NCBI GenBank assembly: GCA_017428385.1
Contig: JAFRQX010000032.1
Coordinates: 49,942-113,941 of the forward strand
Source of the DNA: Clostridia bacterium
GTDB taxonomy: Bacteria > Bacillota > Clostridia > Christensenellales > Aristaeellaceae
Reading direction: 5' to 3'
DNA: 64,000 nucleotides
The notes beneath the pieces are model-generated. The model saw only the letters and a program-made list of their open reading frames with translations. It searched no databases and was not told the origin of the DNA. Below are positions 23,982-31,495 of this stretch, piece by piece. Both the position numbers and the translations under genes were made by a program. Position 1 is the stretch's first letter; each line of letters starts with the position of its first letter.

Positions 23982-24740
23982 ATGGAGACTTCCGTTTTAT
24001 CCAGGTCCAGGAAGCCGGCAGGCAATACCGCAACCACCTGGCTGAAAATCATCGCCCTGGTGTTCATGTTCATCGACCATGCCGGCAAGATGTGCTTCCC
24101 CGCCGTGCCGGAGATGCGGATCCTGGGCCGGATTGCCTTTCCAATTTATGCCTGGTGCATGATTGTCGGTTTTCACTATACCCGCAGCGTACCGAAGTAC
24201 CTGCTGCGCATCCTGATTACAGGCCTTGTTTCCCAGCCGCTGTACATGATTGCCCTGAATCACACCTGGAAGCAGCCTAACATCTTCCTTACGCTGTTCC
24301 TGGGTCTCTGTGCCCTGTGGGGCATCCGGGAGAAAAAATACCTGAGCCAGATCTGGGCGCCTGTGGCCGCAATGGCGCTGGCCATCTTCCTGGGCGCGGA
24401 CTACGGCTGGCGGGGCGTACTGCTGTTCATCATGCTCTATGCGGTGCAGGAGAGCCGTCCGGGGATCGCCGCGGTCATGGTTGCCTATTTCCTCTTCTGG
24501 GGATCTTCCTACAGCATCACCAAGAGCCTGTTCGGCATCCCCATCAACATGGACGCCCTTCCGACCGTCCTGTCCCAGCCCCTGTCCGCCTTCCTGCGGA
24601 TGGAAACGTACGCGCTGCTTGCCCTGCCCCTGATCCTGATCCCCTTCAAAAAGGACCTGAAGTTCCCCCGCTGGATCGGCTACGCACTCTATCCCGCCCA
24701 CCTGGCGGCGTTATACGCATTGGAGCAGATCATGAAATGA
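23982..24740 (+). CDS. TraX-family membrane protein
   Basis: 252-residue polytopic membrane protein of the TraX family (named after the F-pilin acetylase, but widespread in Firmicutes away from conjugation genes). The signature IALVFMFIDHAGKMCFP comes early, followed by ILGRIAFPIYAWCMIVGF and TRSVPKYLLRILITGLVSQP; about seven helices in all. The family is acyltransferase-like; the target here is unknown. ATG is 8 bp after AGGAGG. Its last codons form a long hairpin that probably ends transcription. Confidence 0.88.
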   Translation: METSVLSRSRKPAGNTATTWLKIIALVFMFIDHAGKMCFPAVPEMRILGRIAFPIYAWCMIVGFHYTRSVPKYLLRILITGLVSQPLYMIALNHTWKQPNIFLTLFLGLCALWGIREKKYLSQIWAPVAAMALAIFLGADYGWRGVLLFIMLYAVQESRPGIAAVMVAYFLFWGSSYSITKSLFGIPINMDALPTVLSQPLSAFLRMETYALLALPLILIPFKKDLKFPRWIGYALYPAHLAALYALEQIMK

Positions 24741-24750
24741 TCTGCTCCAA
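24720..24750. terminator. Palindrome spanning the traX stop codon
   Basis: TTGGAGCAGATCAT, a 3 nt loop and the exact complement. The final traX codons and the stop lie within the hairpin. No clear T run follows; a heptad array does. Confidence 0.55.
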
Positions 24751-24789
24751 TGCTCAATGAACAATTGACAATGAGCAATGAACAATTAC
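24748..24789 (+). repeat. Heptanucleotide array (CAATGAA-type)6
   Basis: Six 7 bp units: CAATGCT, CAATGAA, CAATTGA, CAATGAG, CAATGAA, CAATTAC, immediately after the traX palindrome. Confidence 0.85.
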
Positions 24790-24826
24790 AGTCCCTTTTT
24801 TCTTATGCCCTTTTTACAAGAATAAA

Positions 24827-24853
24827 GGCAGTGTGATTGCCATCAGCACTGCC
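24827..24853 (-). terminator. Probable terminator of the SCIFF/decarboxylase operon
   Basis: GGCAGTG/CACTGCC stem followed on the minus strand by TTTATTCTT, 40 bp after the decarboxylase stop. Confidence 0.5.
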
Positions 24854-24868
24854 GTAAAAACATATAAT

Positions 24869-24903
24869 CATTGTGCATTGTACATTATGCATTATGCATT
24901 GAC
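24869..24903 (+). repeat. Heptanucleotide array (CATTRTG)5 entering a coding end
   Basis: CATTGTG, CATTGTA, CATTATG, CATTATG, CATTGAC. The last units supply the final Asn-Ala codons and the TAA stop of the decarboxylase gene on the minus strand. Confidence 0.85.
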
Positions 24904-26232
24904 TACGACGTCGCATTCCGTGATGTTGTAGTACTTCATGCATTCCGCGGCCTGCTCCGTAATTCTTTCTCCCGCGACGATTACCGGGACCGCGGGCGGG
25001 CAGCTGACACAGGCATCCGCAAGCACCCGGCCGACAGCCAGGCTCACCGGCAGGGTTTCCCGCGGGGAGAACATGGCCTCCCGGATCGACAGGATCTTCT
25101 CCGGCACCGGCAGTTCCGGCGGGGTTTCCTTCACATGCTTCCTGCGCGGAATTCCCCGCAGGGCGGAAAGCAGCCGTTCCAGGTCTCCCTCCGGCGTATC
25201 CGCGGAAGGCATCATCACAAGGTATTCCCGGTCGGCAAACTCGCATTCAATACCGTGATCCCGCAGCATGTCATGCAGTTCCTCCCCGGTATATCCCCGA
25301 TCAGCCGTACACAGCGTCAGCTTCATCGGTTCATCCCCGGCCAGCATCCAGCCCTCCTCACAGAGGGTCTTTTTCAGTGCCTTCAGTTTTTCCATCATCC
25401 GGCGCAGGCGCACCGGATAATCTCCTGCCAGCTCCCGGTTCATCCGGTCCAGGGACTGCAGGATCAGCCAGGAAGGGCTTGTGGAAGCGAACAGGGACAT
25501 CGCCTGTTCTGCCTTTTCCGCCCAATCTTCCGGAGCGTTCGCGGACAGATGCAGATAAGCCGCGCCCGTCAGGCAGGACAGGGTCTTATGGGCCGAATCA
25601 CAGCAGACGTCTGCCCCGAGGGTAATCGGATGGCTGTCCTCCGGCAGGAATTTCAGGTAAGCGCCATGGGCATTGTCCACCAGCAGAGGTACCCCGTGGC
25701 GGTGACAGACCTCCGCGGCCTCCCGCAGGTCTATCCGCCTTCCCAGGTAGTCCGGGGAAGTCAGGTAAACCGCCATATACTGTTTCTGTTCCAGTGCCCG
25801 ATCCAGAATCTCCGCAGAAACGGCACAGGAAAGCAGGTCTTCTCCCGGAGCTGGCAGCAGCCAGTCCACGTCCAGGTCCAGTAGTGCCGCGGCGGTCATC
25901 AGGGTATGATGGGCATTCCGCCCGGCCAGCAGCCGTGCGGGAATTCCCTTTTGTTTCGCGGAAAGCAGCGCCAGGTACAGCATTCCCCTGATACAGAGGG
26001 AAGAACCCTCCGCGGAATAAACCGTACGGGCAGTTCCGAACAGGGAGGCGGCATTCTCCTCGCTCCGGCGGATGATCCCCTCGGAGCGGTACAGCACGTC
26101 CGCTCCTCCGATCTCCGTCAGATCGAATGCCTCCGGCCCGGTCAGCGTCTTTCCTTTATGTCCCGGCATATGCATACGCACGGGATCGGATTCCGCGTAC
26201 TCCCGGACAAAATCACAGATCGGCGTTTCCAT
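24892..26232 (-). CDS. Orn/Lys/Arg decarboxylase-family PLP enzyme
   Basis: 446-residue fold-I PLP enzyme of the basic amino-acid decarboxylase class; makes a polyamine or agmatine precursor. The N-terminus has PVRMHMPGHKG. The PLP region includes YSAEGSSLCIRGMLYLALLS, LVDNAHGAYLKFLP and the Schiff-base lysine in CDSAHKTLSCLTGAAYLH. The C-terminal domain contains VVGRVLAD-like and PPAVPVIVAGERI motifs. The start METPICDF overlaps the end of the SCIFF maturase gene by 20 bp, so both come from one transcript. Which of lysine, ornithine or arginine is used cannot be read from sequence. Its stop codon lies within a heptad array. Confidence 0.88.
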   Translation of the reverse strand: METPICDFVREYAESDPVRMHMPGHKGKTLTGPEAFDLTEIGGADVLYRSEGIIRRSEENAASLFGTARTVYSAEGSSLCIRGMLYLALLSAKQKGIPARLLAGRNAHHTLMTAAALLDLDVDWLLPAPGEDLLSCAVSAEILDRALEQKQYMAVYLTSPDYLGRRIDLREAAEVCHRHGVPLLVDNAHGAYLKFLPEDSHPITLGADVCCDSAHKTLSCLTGAAYLHLSANAPEDWAEKAEQAMSLFASTSPSWLILQSLDRMNRELAGDYPVRLRRMMEKLKALKKTLCEEGWMLAGDEPMKLTLCTADRGYTGEELHDMLRDHGIECEFADREYLVMMPSADTPEGDLERLLSALRGIPRRKHVKETPPELPVPEKILSIREAMFSPRETLPVSLAVGRVLADACVSCPPAVPVIVAGERITEQAAECMKYYNITECDVVVNA

Positions 26233-27610
26233 CCTGTTGTTCCTCAGCATCTGCCTGCAAGGCAGCCTGCAGCATGATCGCGCACTCCATCCGCTTGCGG
26301 AACAGCTCGCAGCCGTATTTGTACACACCCCGGACCGATCCGGTAGCGTGATACGCGTTGGCCGCGCAGCCACCCGAGCAGTAAAGCTTGGCCCAGCAGT
26401 CCCGGCATTCTTCCCGGGCGTACACATTGCAGGAAGCGAACTCCTGCTGTACAGCGGTGTTGGTCACGCCCTGCCAGACGTCGCCCAGGCGGAAGGCTTC
26501 CTCCCCGACGAACTGATGGCAGGGATACAGATCGCCCCAGGGGGTTACTGCCATGTACTCCGTACCGGATCCGCAGCCGGAGATCCGCTTGTAGATGCAG
26601 GGACCGCCGGAAAGATCCAGCATGTAGTGATAGAAGGTGAAGGGCCTGCCTTCCCGCTTCCGCTGGAGCATCAGCCGGGCCAGGTCCTCGTACTGCTGCA
26701 GCACAACAGGCAGGTCCTCCTGCGTCAGGGCTGCGGGATCATTTTCCGCGCAGACCACAGGTTCCATGCTCAGCTCCGTGAAGCCCAGATCCAGCATGGT
26801 CTGGATATCCTTCAGGAAATCCGGATTCGCGTGGGTAAAGGTACCCCGCATATAATAGTTCTTGCCTTCCCGGGCTTTAACCAGCTTCTGGAACTTCGGC
26901 ACGATCCGGTCCCAGCTGCCGTTTCCGGCATAGTCCACCCGGCAGCGGTCATGGATTTCCTTCCGTCCGTCCAGGCTGAGCACCACGTTGCTCATTTCCC
27001 GGTTGGCGAAGTCAATGACGTCATCGTCAATCAGCATGCCGTTGGTCGTCAGGGTGAAGCGGAAGTTCTTGTTCTTTTCCTTCTCGATGCTGCGGGCATA
27101 AGCCACCAGCTGCTTCACCACGTCAAAATTCATCAGCGGCTCGCCGCCGAAGAAGTCCACCTCCAGGTTGCGCCGGGTGCCGGAATGAGCCACCAGGAAA
27201 TCCAGGGCCTGTTTGCCGACCTCGTAGGACATGACGGCCCGGTCTCCGTGATACTTGCCCTGGCTGGCAAAGCAGTAGGCACAGTTCAGGTTGCAGGTGT
27301 GCGCGACGTGAAGGCACAGGGCCTTGACCACGCCGGCGGTCTTCTGCTTCAGTTCTCCGGCCATAGGTTCAAACACGTCCGGAGAGAACAGGGTTCCCTG
27401 TTCTTTCAGGGCTGTGATCTGATCCCAGCACTCCCCGATCTCCGCGGGATCCTCCCCGAAGCGCGCGGCCATTTCCGCGACGATCTCCTCCCGGGATTTC
27501 TCCTCATAGCAGCCGATGATCTCATAGGCGATCTCATCCACCACATGCACAGACCCGGAGCAGGTGTCAATGACGATATACCAGTCGTCCAGATGATAAC
27601 GATGAATCAT
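26213..27610 (-). CDS. scfB: SCIFF ranthipeptide maturase (radical SAM/SPASM)
   Basis: 465-residue radical SAM enzyme that makes thioether crosslinks in the SCIFF peptide encoded upstream. A peptide-binding N-terminal region (HRYHLDDWYIVIDTCSGSVH) precedes the CxxxCxxC site HTCNLNCAYCFAS (Cys ~106, 110, 113). DFFGGEPLMNFD follows. The C-terminal SPASM region has the expected cysteine series (PCIYKRISGCGSG, LYPCHQF, ECRDCWAKLYCSGGCAANAY, YGCELF) for auxiliary [4Fe-4S] clusters. ATG follows GGAGAAAGAAA. A hairpin separates it from scfA. Confidence 0.95.
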   Translation of the reverse strand: MIHRYHLDDWYIVIDTCSGSVHVVDEIAYEIIGCYEEKSREEIVAEMAARFGEDPAEIGECWDQITALKEQGTLFSPDVFEPMAGELKQKTAGVVKALCLHVAHTCNLNCAYCFASQGKYHGDRAVMSYEVGKQALDFLVAHSGTRRNLEVDFFGGEPLMNFDVVKQLVAYARSIEKEKNKNFRFTLTTNGMLIDDDVIDFANREMSNVVLSLDGRKEIHDRCRVDYAGNGSWDRIVPKFQKLVKAREGKNYYMRGTFTHANPDFLKDIQTMLDLGFTELSMEPVVCAENDPAALTQEDLPVVLQQYEDLARLMLQRKREGRPFTFYHYMLDLSGGPCIYKRISGCGSGTEYMAVTPWGDLYPCHQFVGEEAFRLGDVWQGVTNTAVQQEFASCNVYAREECRDCWAKLYCSGGCAANAYHATGSVRGVYKYGCELFRKRMECAIMLQAALQADAEEQQDGNADL

Positions 27611-27632
27611 TTTCTTTCTCCGATAACATAAA

Positions 27633-27652
27633 ATGCCGCCGAAAGGCGGCAT
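27633..27652 (-). terminator. Hairpin between scfA and scfB (attenuator or processing site)
   Basis: GCCGCC/GGCGGC stem with a tetraloop followed by ATTTTATG on the minus strand. It probably lets only part of transcription reach scfB and keeps precursor above enzyme. Confidence 0.65.
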
Positions 27653-27670
27653 AAGTGATAACCCGGTTAA

Positions 27671-27823
27671 TTACTTCGCGCTCTTCTTGTTCTCGCACTG
27701 CTGATTGGCAATACCGCAGCTGGTCTTGCAGGCGGACTGGCAGGACGTCTGGCATTCGCCGCAGCCGCCCTTCTTGGCGCTTTCACACAGATTACGGGTA
27801 TTCAGAGTCTTAATATGTTTCAT
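27671..27823 (-). CDS. scfA: SCIFF (six-cysteines-in-forty-five) ranthipeptide precursor
   Basis: 50-residue precursor starting MKHIKTLNTRNLC. The family core CGECQTSCQSACKTSCGIAN is nearly invariant in Clostridia. It has seven cysteines (13, 21, 24, 28, 32, 36, 43); the extra one at 13 falls where most members have a non-cysteine residue. The maturase scfB crosslinks cysteines to neighbouring alpha, beta or gamma carbons. The biological role of SCIFF is not settled. ATG follows GGAGGAATTAATC, and the promoter lies at 27857-27886. Confidence 0.96.
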   Translation of the reverse strand: MKHIKTLNTRNLCESAKKGGCGECQTSCQSACKTSCGIANQQCENKKSAK

Positions 27824-27856
27824 GATTAATTCCTCCATTCACAGACTTCAACAGGT

Positions 27857-27886
27857 ATTTTAACACAAACCTCTGTATTGCGTCAA
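27857..27886 (-). promoter_or_regulatory. Promoter of scfA
   Basis: On the minus strand TTGACG (27886-27881), an 18 bp spacer and TAAAAT (27862-27857). Confidence 0.65.
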
Positions 27887-27918
27887 TCGTACCTTTCATA
27901 AGGTTTACAGGCTTCCGG

Positions 27919-29883
27919 TCACAGCACGAAGGAGATCATGTCGCTCATGGTGTCTTCGCCGAAGATATCATTGAAGATGAAGCAGAAAAGCATTTCGTGT
28001 TCTTCCTCTTCGTCGCTCAGATCCTCATAGGCGACGGTCATGCCGTCCTGCCAGATGATCTTGTCGCCTTCGAACTCGGCTTCCTGCAGTTCTTCCTCAT
28101 CTTCGGAAGCATAGTACATGGTGTAGACCGGGATGATCTCATCACCGGGCTTCAGCCGGGTGGTTGTACGGATCGGCAGGCCGTTCTCGTCATAACCGGC
28201 GTTGGCGCCGACGATCCGGCCTTCCGTGCCGCCCGCCGGGAATACCACCACCAGATAGGTGTATTCTCCGTTCAGCTTCACCGGGATCAGGCTGCGGCGG
28301 CTGTGTTCATTGCTCGTCTGGTCATACAGCGGCACCGGCTGTCCGCCGAAGACCGGCCAGGTTCCGTCATACAGGCTGATCACCGTACCGGACTCCCAGT
28401 CGATCAGGTTGTTCTGCATCAGGCCGAAGTCCACATAGCATTCCATTTCGTCATCGCTCATGTCCATGAGCAGCATACCTTCCACATAGTCCAGGTATGC
28501 CAGGTCTTCCTGGGAAACCACAGCGGTGAAACCTTCATCGCTGTCGCCAATGCTGTATTCTTCCGCCTCATAATCCTCTGTGTAGCACTCTTCCTCGTCA
28601 TCCCACAGCATGCCGCCGAAGAGCCAGGAGGTGGAGGAAACAAACGAATCGGAGAATTCCATATCATCCGTAATCTGGCAGGCGGAAGAAGTGCTGATGT
28701 GATAGCTTCCGCCCTGCAGCTGATCCACATAACCGTTGACGAAGTCCACCCAGTTCGGGATCACGTCGGACAGGTCAAAACCATCCTTATACTCGTCAAA
28801 GGATTCCGTCGTATCCTGGGGAATCAGGATGGACAGGCCGGAGCAGGTGCCCAGGTTGGCCGTCTGATTGCTCAGGATCACCGCCTCGGAGAGGCTGCGC
28901 TTCACGTTAGCCGCGGTTTCGGAGTCGAACTGGGCATAGGCATCCAGGGCGGTACCCAGGTCCACCATGTCCCAGCTGCCATCCGCAAAGGAACCAAAGG
29001 TATACATACGGCTGCGGCCGCGGCGGATCGCGGAAATGTTCCCGCTGTCGATCTGGCCGGACATCACAGAGGCAAACTGCTCCATGCGGGTTTCCAACGC
29101 GCTCATTTTCGACAGGTCCACCGCGCTGAGCGTCAGGTAATCATCCGGATCATTCTTCAGACCCTCATCCATGTAGCTTTCGATAATGGCGCCGCACAGA
29201 TCCGTATCTGACAGATCGGGATCATTCTTCAGCAGATCCAGCCAGGCGGTATAGTACCAGCCCGTGCCGGGTTCAAGTTCCTCACTGGCGACATAGTATC
29301 CGATATCATGATGGGAAAGCATGGCCGCCATTTCATAGGTAGCCATCATGCAGGCGTCGCAGCCGAAAATATTGATATGATAGCCCGGAACCAACTGATC
29401 CAGCGTGTTCAGCACACTGTTGATCTCCGCAATCGTCAGGCCGTCGTCATCCGCGGTTTCGTCAAAACATACGCCGCCCTCAGAACCGGCGCCATGATCC
29501 CACAGCACCACGATGGTCCTGTCCGCGGGATATTCCGTCAGGCCGTAGCGCAGGAACTCTTCCAGGCTGTCAGGGTCACCCATGGAACCTTTTCCCCAGT
29601 CATCCAGCGACTCAAAGTAACCGTCCCGGATCACCGCCAGCGTCCGGCGGTTGCCCTTCAGGTCTTCCAGATCCCACTCCTTCGCGCCGCCGGCCAGCAC
29701 AACCACGTTGATCGCGTCTCCGGCTTCCACCTCGGCCATCTCCACCAGATCCTCACAGCCCGCGTCCTGCAGGTCTGTTCCACACATATAAACCAGCAGG
29801 GTGGTTGTTTTTCCTTCAGCCTGGGTACAGCCCAGGGCAAAAAGCAATACAAGTAACAAAACAGCGCCTATGATCTTTTTCAT
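27919..29883 (-). CDS. Clostripain-family (C11) secreted cysteine peptidase
   Basis: 654-residue exported protease. The signal sequence ends LLFALGCTQAEG, so it may be a lipoprotein anchored by Cys19. The caspase-like core begins TTTLLVYMCGTDLQD. The catalytic His is H130 in VVLWDHGAGSEGG and the catalytic Cys is C178 in NIFGCDACMMATYEMA. C11 enzymes usually cut after Arg and are activated by self-cleavage. Beyond ~residue 400 there is a long acidic region rich in Asp, Glu and Tyr with no clear fold. It is monocistronic, with its own promoter. Confidence 0.92.
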   Translation of the reverse strand: MKKIIGAVLLLVLLFALGCTQAEGKTTTLLVYMCGTDLQDAGCEDLVEMAEVEAGDAINVVVLAGGAKEWDLEDLKGNRRTLAVIRDGYFESLDDWGKGSMGDPDSLEEFLRYGLTEYPADRTIVVLWDHGAGSEGGVCFDETADDDGLTIAEINSVLNTLDQLVPGYHINIFGCDACMMATYEMAAMLSHHDIGYYVASEELEPGTGWYYTAWLDLLKNDPDLSDTDLCGAIIESYMDEGLKNDPDDYLTLSAVDLSKMSALETRMEQFASVMSGQIDSGNISAIRRGRSRMYTFGSFADGSWDMVDLGTALDAYAQFDSETAANVKRSLSEAVILSNQTANLGTCSGLSILIPQDTTESFDEYKDGFDLSDVIPNWVDFVNGYVDQLQGGSYHISTSSACQITDDMEFSDSFVSSTSWLFGGMLWDDEEECYTEDYEAEEYSIGDSDEGFTAVVSQEDLAYLDYVEGMLLMDMSDDEMECYVDFGLMQNNLIDWESGTVISLYDGTWPVFGGQPVPLYDQTSNEHSRRSLIPVKLNGEYTYLVVVFPAGGTEGRIVGANAGYDENGLPIRTTTRLKPGDEIIPVYTMYYASEDEEELQEAEFEGDKIIWQDGMTVAYEDLSDEEEEHEMLFCFIFNDIFGEDTMSDMISFVL

Positions 29884-29920
29884 GTCTACCAGATCCTTTC
29901 AGACAAACAATCCGTCACGC

Positions 29921-29950
29921 ATTATATACAAAGGATCCACGGCCGGTCAA
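29921..29950 (-). promoter_or_regulatory. Promoter of the C11 peptidase gene
   Basis: On the minus strand TTGACC (29950-29945), 18 bp, TATAAT (29926-29921). Confidence 0.75.
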
Positions 29951-30000
29951 TAGGATAATGGCAAAGATTGTGTAAACGTTTGTAGAAAACGCTGTTTTAT

Positions 30001-30028
30001 TTGCATATTTCGATTTTTTCTGTATAAT
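30001..30028 (+). promoter_or_regulatory. Promoter of the secreted 174-residue protein
   Basis: TTGCAT, 16 bp, TATAAT. The 75-base leader contains a GC-rich hairpin (TCAGGGG/CCCCTGA region near 30071-30089) just before the ribosome site. Confidence 0.65.
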
Positions 30029-30103
30029 AAACAAGGTTTGTGTCGTCATAGAACGAACATCATCAAAAAGATCAGGGGCTCCCCCTGAGAGAAGAGGTGC
30101 TTT

Positions 30104-30628
30104 ATGAAAAAGCTGTTTGCCCTTGCACTGGCCCTGTGCCTGCTGTGCTCCTTTGCCCTGGCGGAAGAAGAAATCCCCACCCTCAACTGGGCCGATGTTG
30201 AAGATCAGGTTAAGGAATCCGGCTCCTTCCAGCAGGTTGCGTTCCCGGACGTTGCCACCCTGCTGTACTGGGTTCCCAACAACATGGCCGCTGCTGATGT
30301 CAGCCAGATCCCGGAAGATGTTCCTCCGGTTGCCGCTTTTGCAACTGCTGACGGAAACTACCTTCTCCGCGTCTATGCGCTAAACACTACCGGCCTGGAA
30401 GACTATCTCAACCTCCTTCAGGGACAGGGTGCCGCCAACTTCAAGAACGTCACCGTGAACGGCATTGACTGCGTTGGCTGCGAAAACGAAGCGAATAACT
30501 TCGATATCCTCATCGTTCCGATCACCGAAACCCAGGTTCTGGCTTACGTCTTTACGCCCCTGAACGGAGACGACGGCTGGGATGCCACCAAGGTTGCTAT
30601 CATCTCCTCCATCCAGGTGGCTCAGTAA
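30104..30628 (+). CDS. Small secreted protein of unknown function
   Basis: 174-residue exported protein with signal peptide LFALALALCLLCSFALAEE. The mature part is acidic, beta-rich and carries two cysteines (IDCVGCENEANN) that may form a disulfide. No family is assigned. The ribosome site is AGAGGTG. It is monocistronic between a promoter and a strong terminator. The leader's AEE junction resembles other secreted proteins in the window. Confidence 0.7.
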   Translation: MKKLFALALALCLLCSFALAEEEIPTLNWADVEDQVKESGSFQQVAFPDVATLLYWVPNNMAAADVSQIPEDVPPVAAFATADGNYLLRVYALNTTGLEDYLNLLQGQGAANFKNVTVNGIDCVGCENEANNFDILIVPITETQVLAYVFTPLNGDDGWDATKVAIISSIQVAQ

Positions 30629-30650
30629 TTAAAGTTTATCCGTCAACAGA

Positions 30651-30680
30651 AGAAGCACGGCGCAGGCCGTGCTTCTTTTT
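30651..30680. terminator. Bidirectional terminator
   Basis: GAAGCACGGC, a 4 nt loop and GCCGTGCTTC, then TTTTT. It serves the secreted-protein gene and the convergent membrane-protein gene. A close copy lies at 31449-31484. Confidence 0.85.
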
Positions 30681-30694
30681 ATATCCGAATCAGC

Positions 30695-31153
30695 TTACTC
30701 TTCCCCGACGTCATCCAGTTTGGAACGCCTTTTCTCATACAGCACCCTGAGTACTTCCAGGACAACAAAGCAGACAATATAGGTCCCAACCGCAAACGCA
30801 ACAGCGATCAGGATATCGTTTGTGCCGATATCTTTTTTCTGAATGAGTTTAATCACATTCAGCACGCCGATGATTGCCGCGGGAATAATGCTGACAGCGG
30901 CATTCCTCTTCCTGGTCGGCGTGGCACTTCTTGTCCACAGGCCGTTTTTCAGGGAGGTGGCCAGCACATAGGCGCCGCCAACCAACAGTACAATCAGTTC
31001 CCCGGCAACCTGCCGGATGGATCCGCCCAGCAGCAGCTGGACGACAACCGCAAGCGCCAGGCCCCAGAAAAGAATCCAGCAGCCGTATTCTTCCATCTTC
31101 AGCATCTTCTGATCCTGCATTTCATCCAGGGTATTATTGCCATTATGCTTCAT
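30695..31153 (-). CDS. Small four-helix membrane protein, partner of the second XRE regulator
   Basis: 152-residue membrane protein with four TM segments in two pairs: CWILFWGLALAVVVQLLL, GELIVLLVGGAYVLATSL, then VSIIPAAIIGVLNVIKLI and IVCFVVLEVLRVLYE. The start MKHNGNN overlaps the XRE gene by 11 bp; an ATG six bases earlier is also possible. The architecture mirrors the 7212-7857 pair: short XRE regulator first, four-TM protein second, translational overlap. No active-site motif is visible and the function is unknown. Confidence 0.7.
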   Translation of the reverse strand: MKHNGNNTLDEMQDQKMLKMEEYGCWILFWGLALAVVVQLLLGGSIRQVAGELIVLLVGGAYVLATSLKNGLWTRSATPTRKRNAAVSIIPAAIIGVLNVIKLIQKKDIGTNDILIAVAFAVGTYIVCFVVLEVLRVLYEKRRSKLDDVGEE

Positions 31154-31355
31154 CTTCATTCTCCTCTCCGAATAAATCATCAAGACTTTTCCCAAGGACA
31201 CGGCAGATTGCGCGGCAAAGACGGATGGTCGGATTAAACTCCCCCTGTTCAATCGCGTTCATCGTCTGCCGGGAAATGCCGACAGCCTCCGCAAGGGCCT
31301 TCTGGGTCATATCCTTTTCAGCCCGGGCGGCTTTGATTTTCAGGTTTCGTGCGAT
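31143..31355 (-). CDS. XRE-family regulator with an apparent ATC start codon
   Basis: Helix-turn-helix regulator of ~70 residues with the core AARAEKDMTQKALAEAVGIS and RQTMNAIEQGEFNPTIRLCR. Family members normally start M-A/V-R/K-N-L, and here the matching codon is ATC (Ile), 8 bp after AAAGGAGG. The only upstream in-frame ATG (31388) lies inside the spacer of a consensus promoter at 31379-31407, so it would not be transcribed from it. The start is therefore assigned to ATC at 31355. It overlaps the downstream membrane-protein gene. Confidence 0.75.
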   Translation of the reverse strand: MARNLKIKAARAEKDMTQKALAEAVGISRQTMNAIEQGEFNPTIRLCRAICRVLGKSLDDLFGEENEDEA

Positions 31356-31378
31356 TGGAACCCCCTCCTTTCGATAGC

Positions 31379-31442
31379 AGATTAACATAAACGCGACTCT
31401 GTGTCAAGTATATATTACATATATTTATTTATACACGACACA
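31379..31442 (-). promoter_or_regulatory. Promoter and candidate operator of the second XRE pair
   Basis: On the minus strand TTGACA (31407-31402), 17 bp, TAATCT (31384-31379). An imperfect inverted repeat, TGTGTCAAGTATA (31400-31412) and TATACACGACACA (31430-31442), matches at 11 of 13 positions and covers the -35; a likely autoregulatory site. Confidence 0.7.
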
Positions 31443-31448
31443 TCAATA

Positions 31449-31484
31449 TAAAAAAGAAGCACGGCGCTGGCCATGCTTCTTTTT
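31449..31484. terminator. Terminator after lacZ
   Basis: AAAAAGAAGCACGGC...GCCATGCTTCTTTTT, nearly the same stem as at 30651-30680; it ends the minus-strand beta-galactosidase gene. Confidence 0.8.
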
Positions 31485-31495
31485 ATCAATCCATA

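Noticed and set aside
23982..24740. TraX as evidence of a conjugative element
   Set aside because: TraX-family genes are common in Firmicute chromosomes, and no relaxase, type IV secretion or integrase gene is nearby.
30060..30100. TPP riboswitch-like CUGAGA segment before the secreted-protein gene
   Set aside because: Only a short hairpin and a chance CTGAGAGA; the remaining TPP-riboswitch helices are missing.
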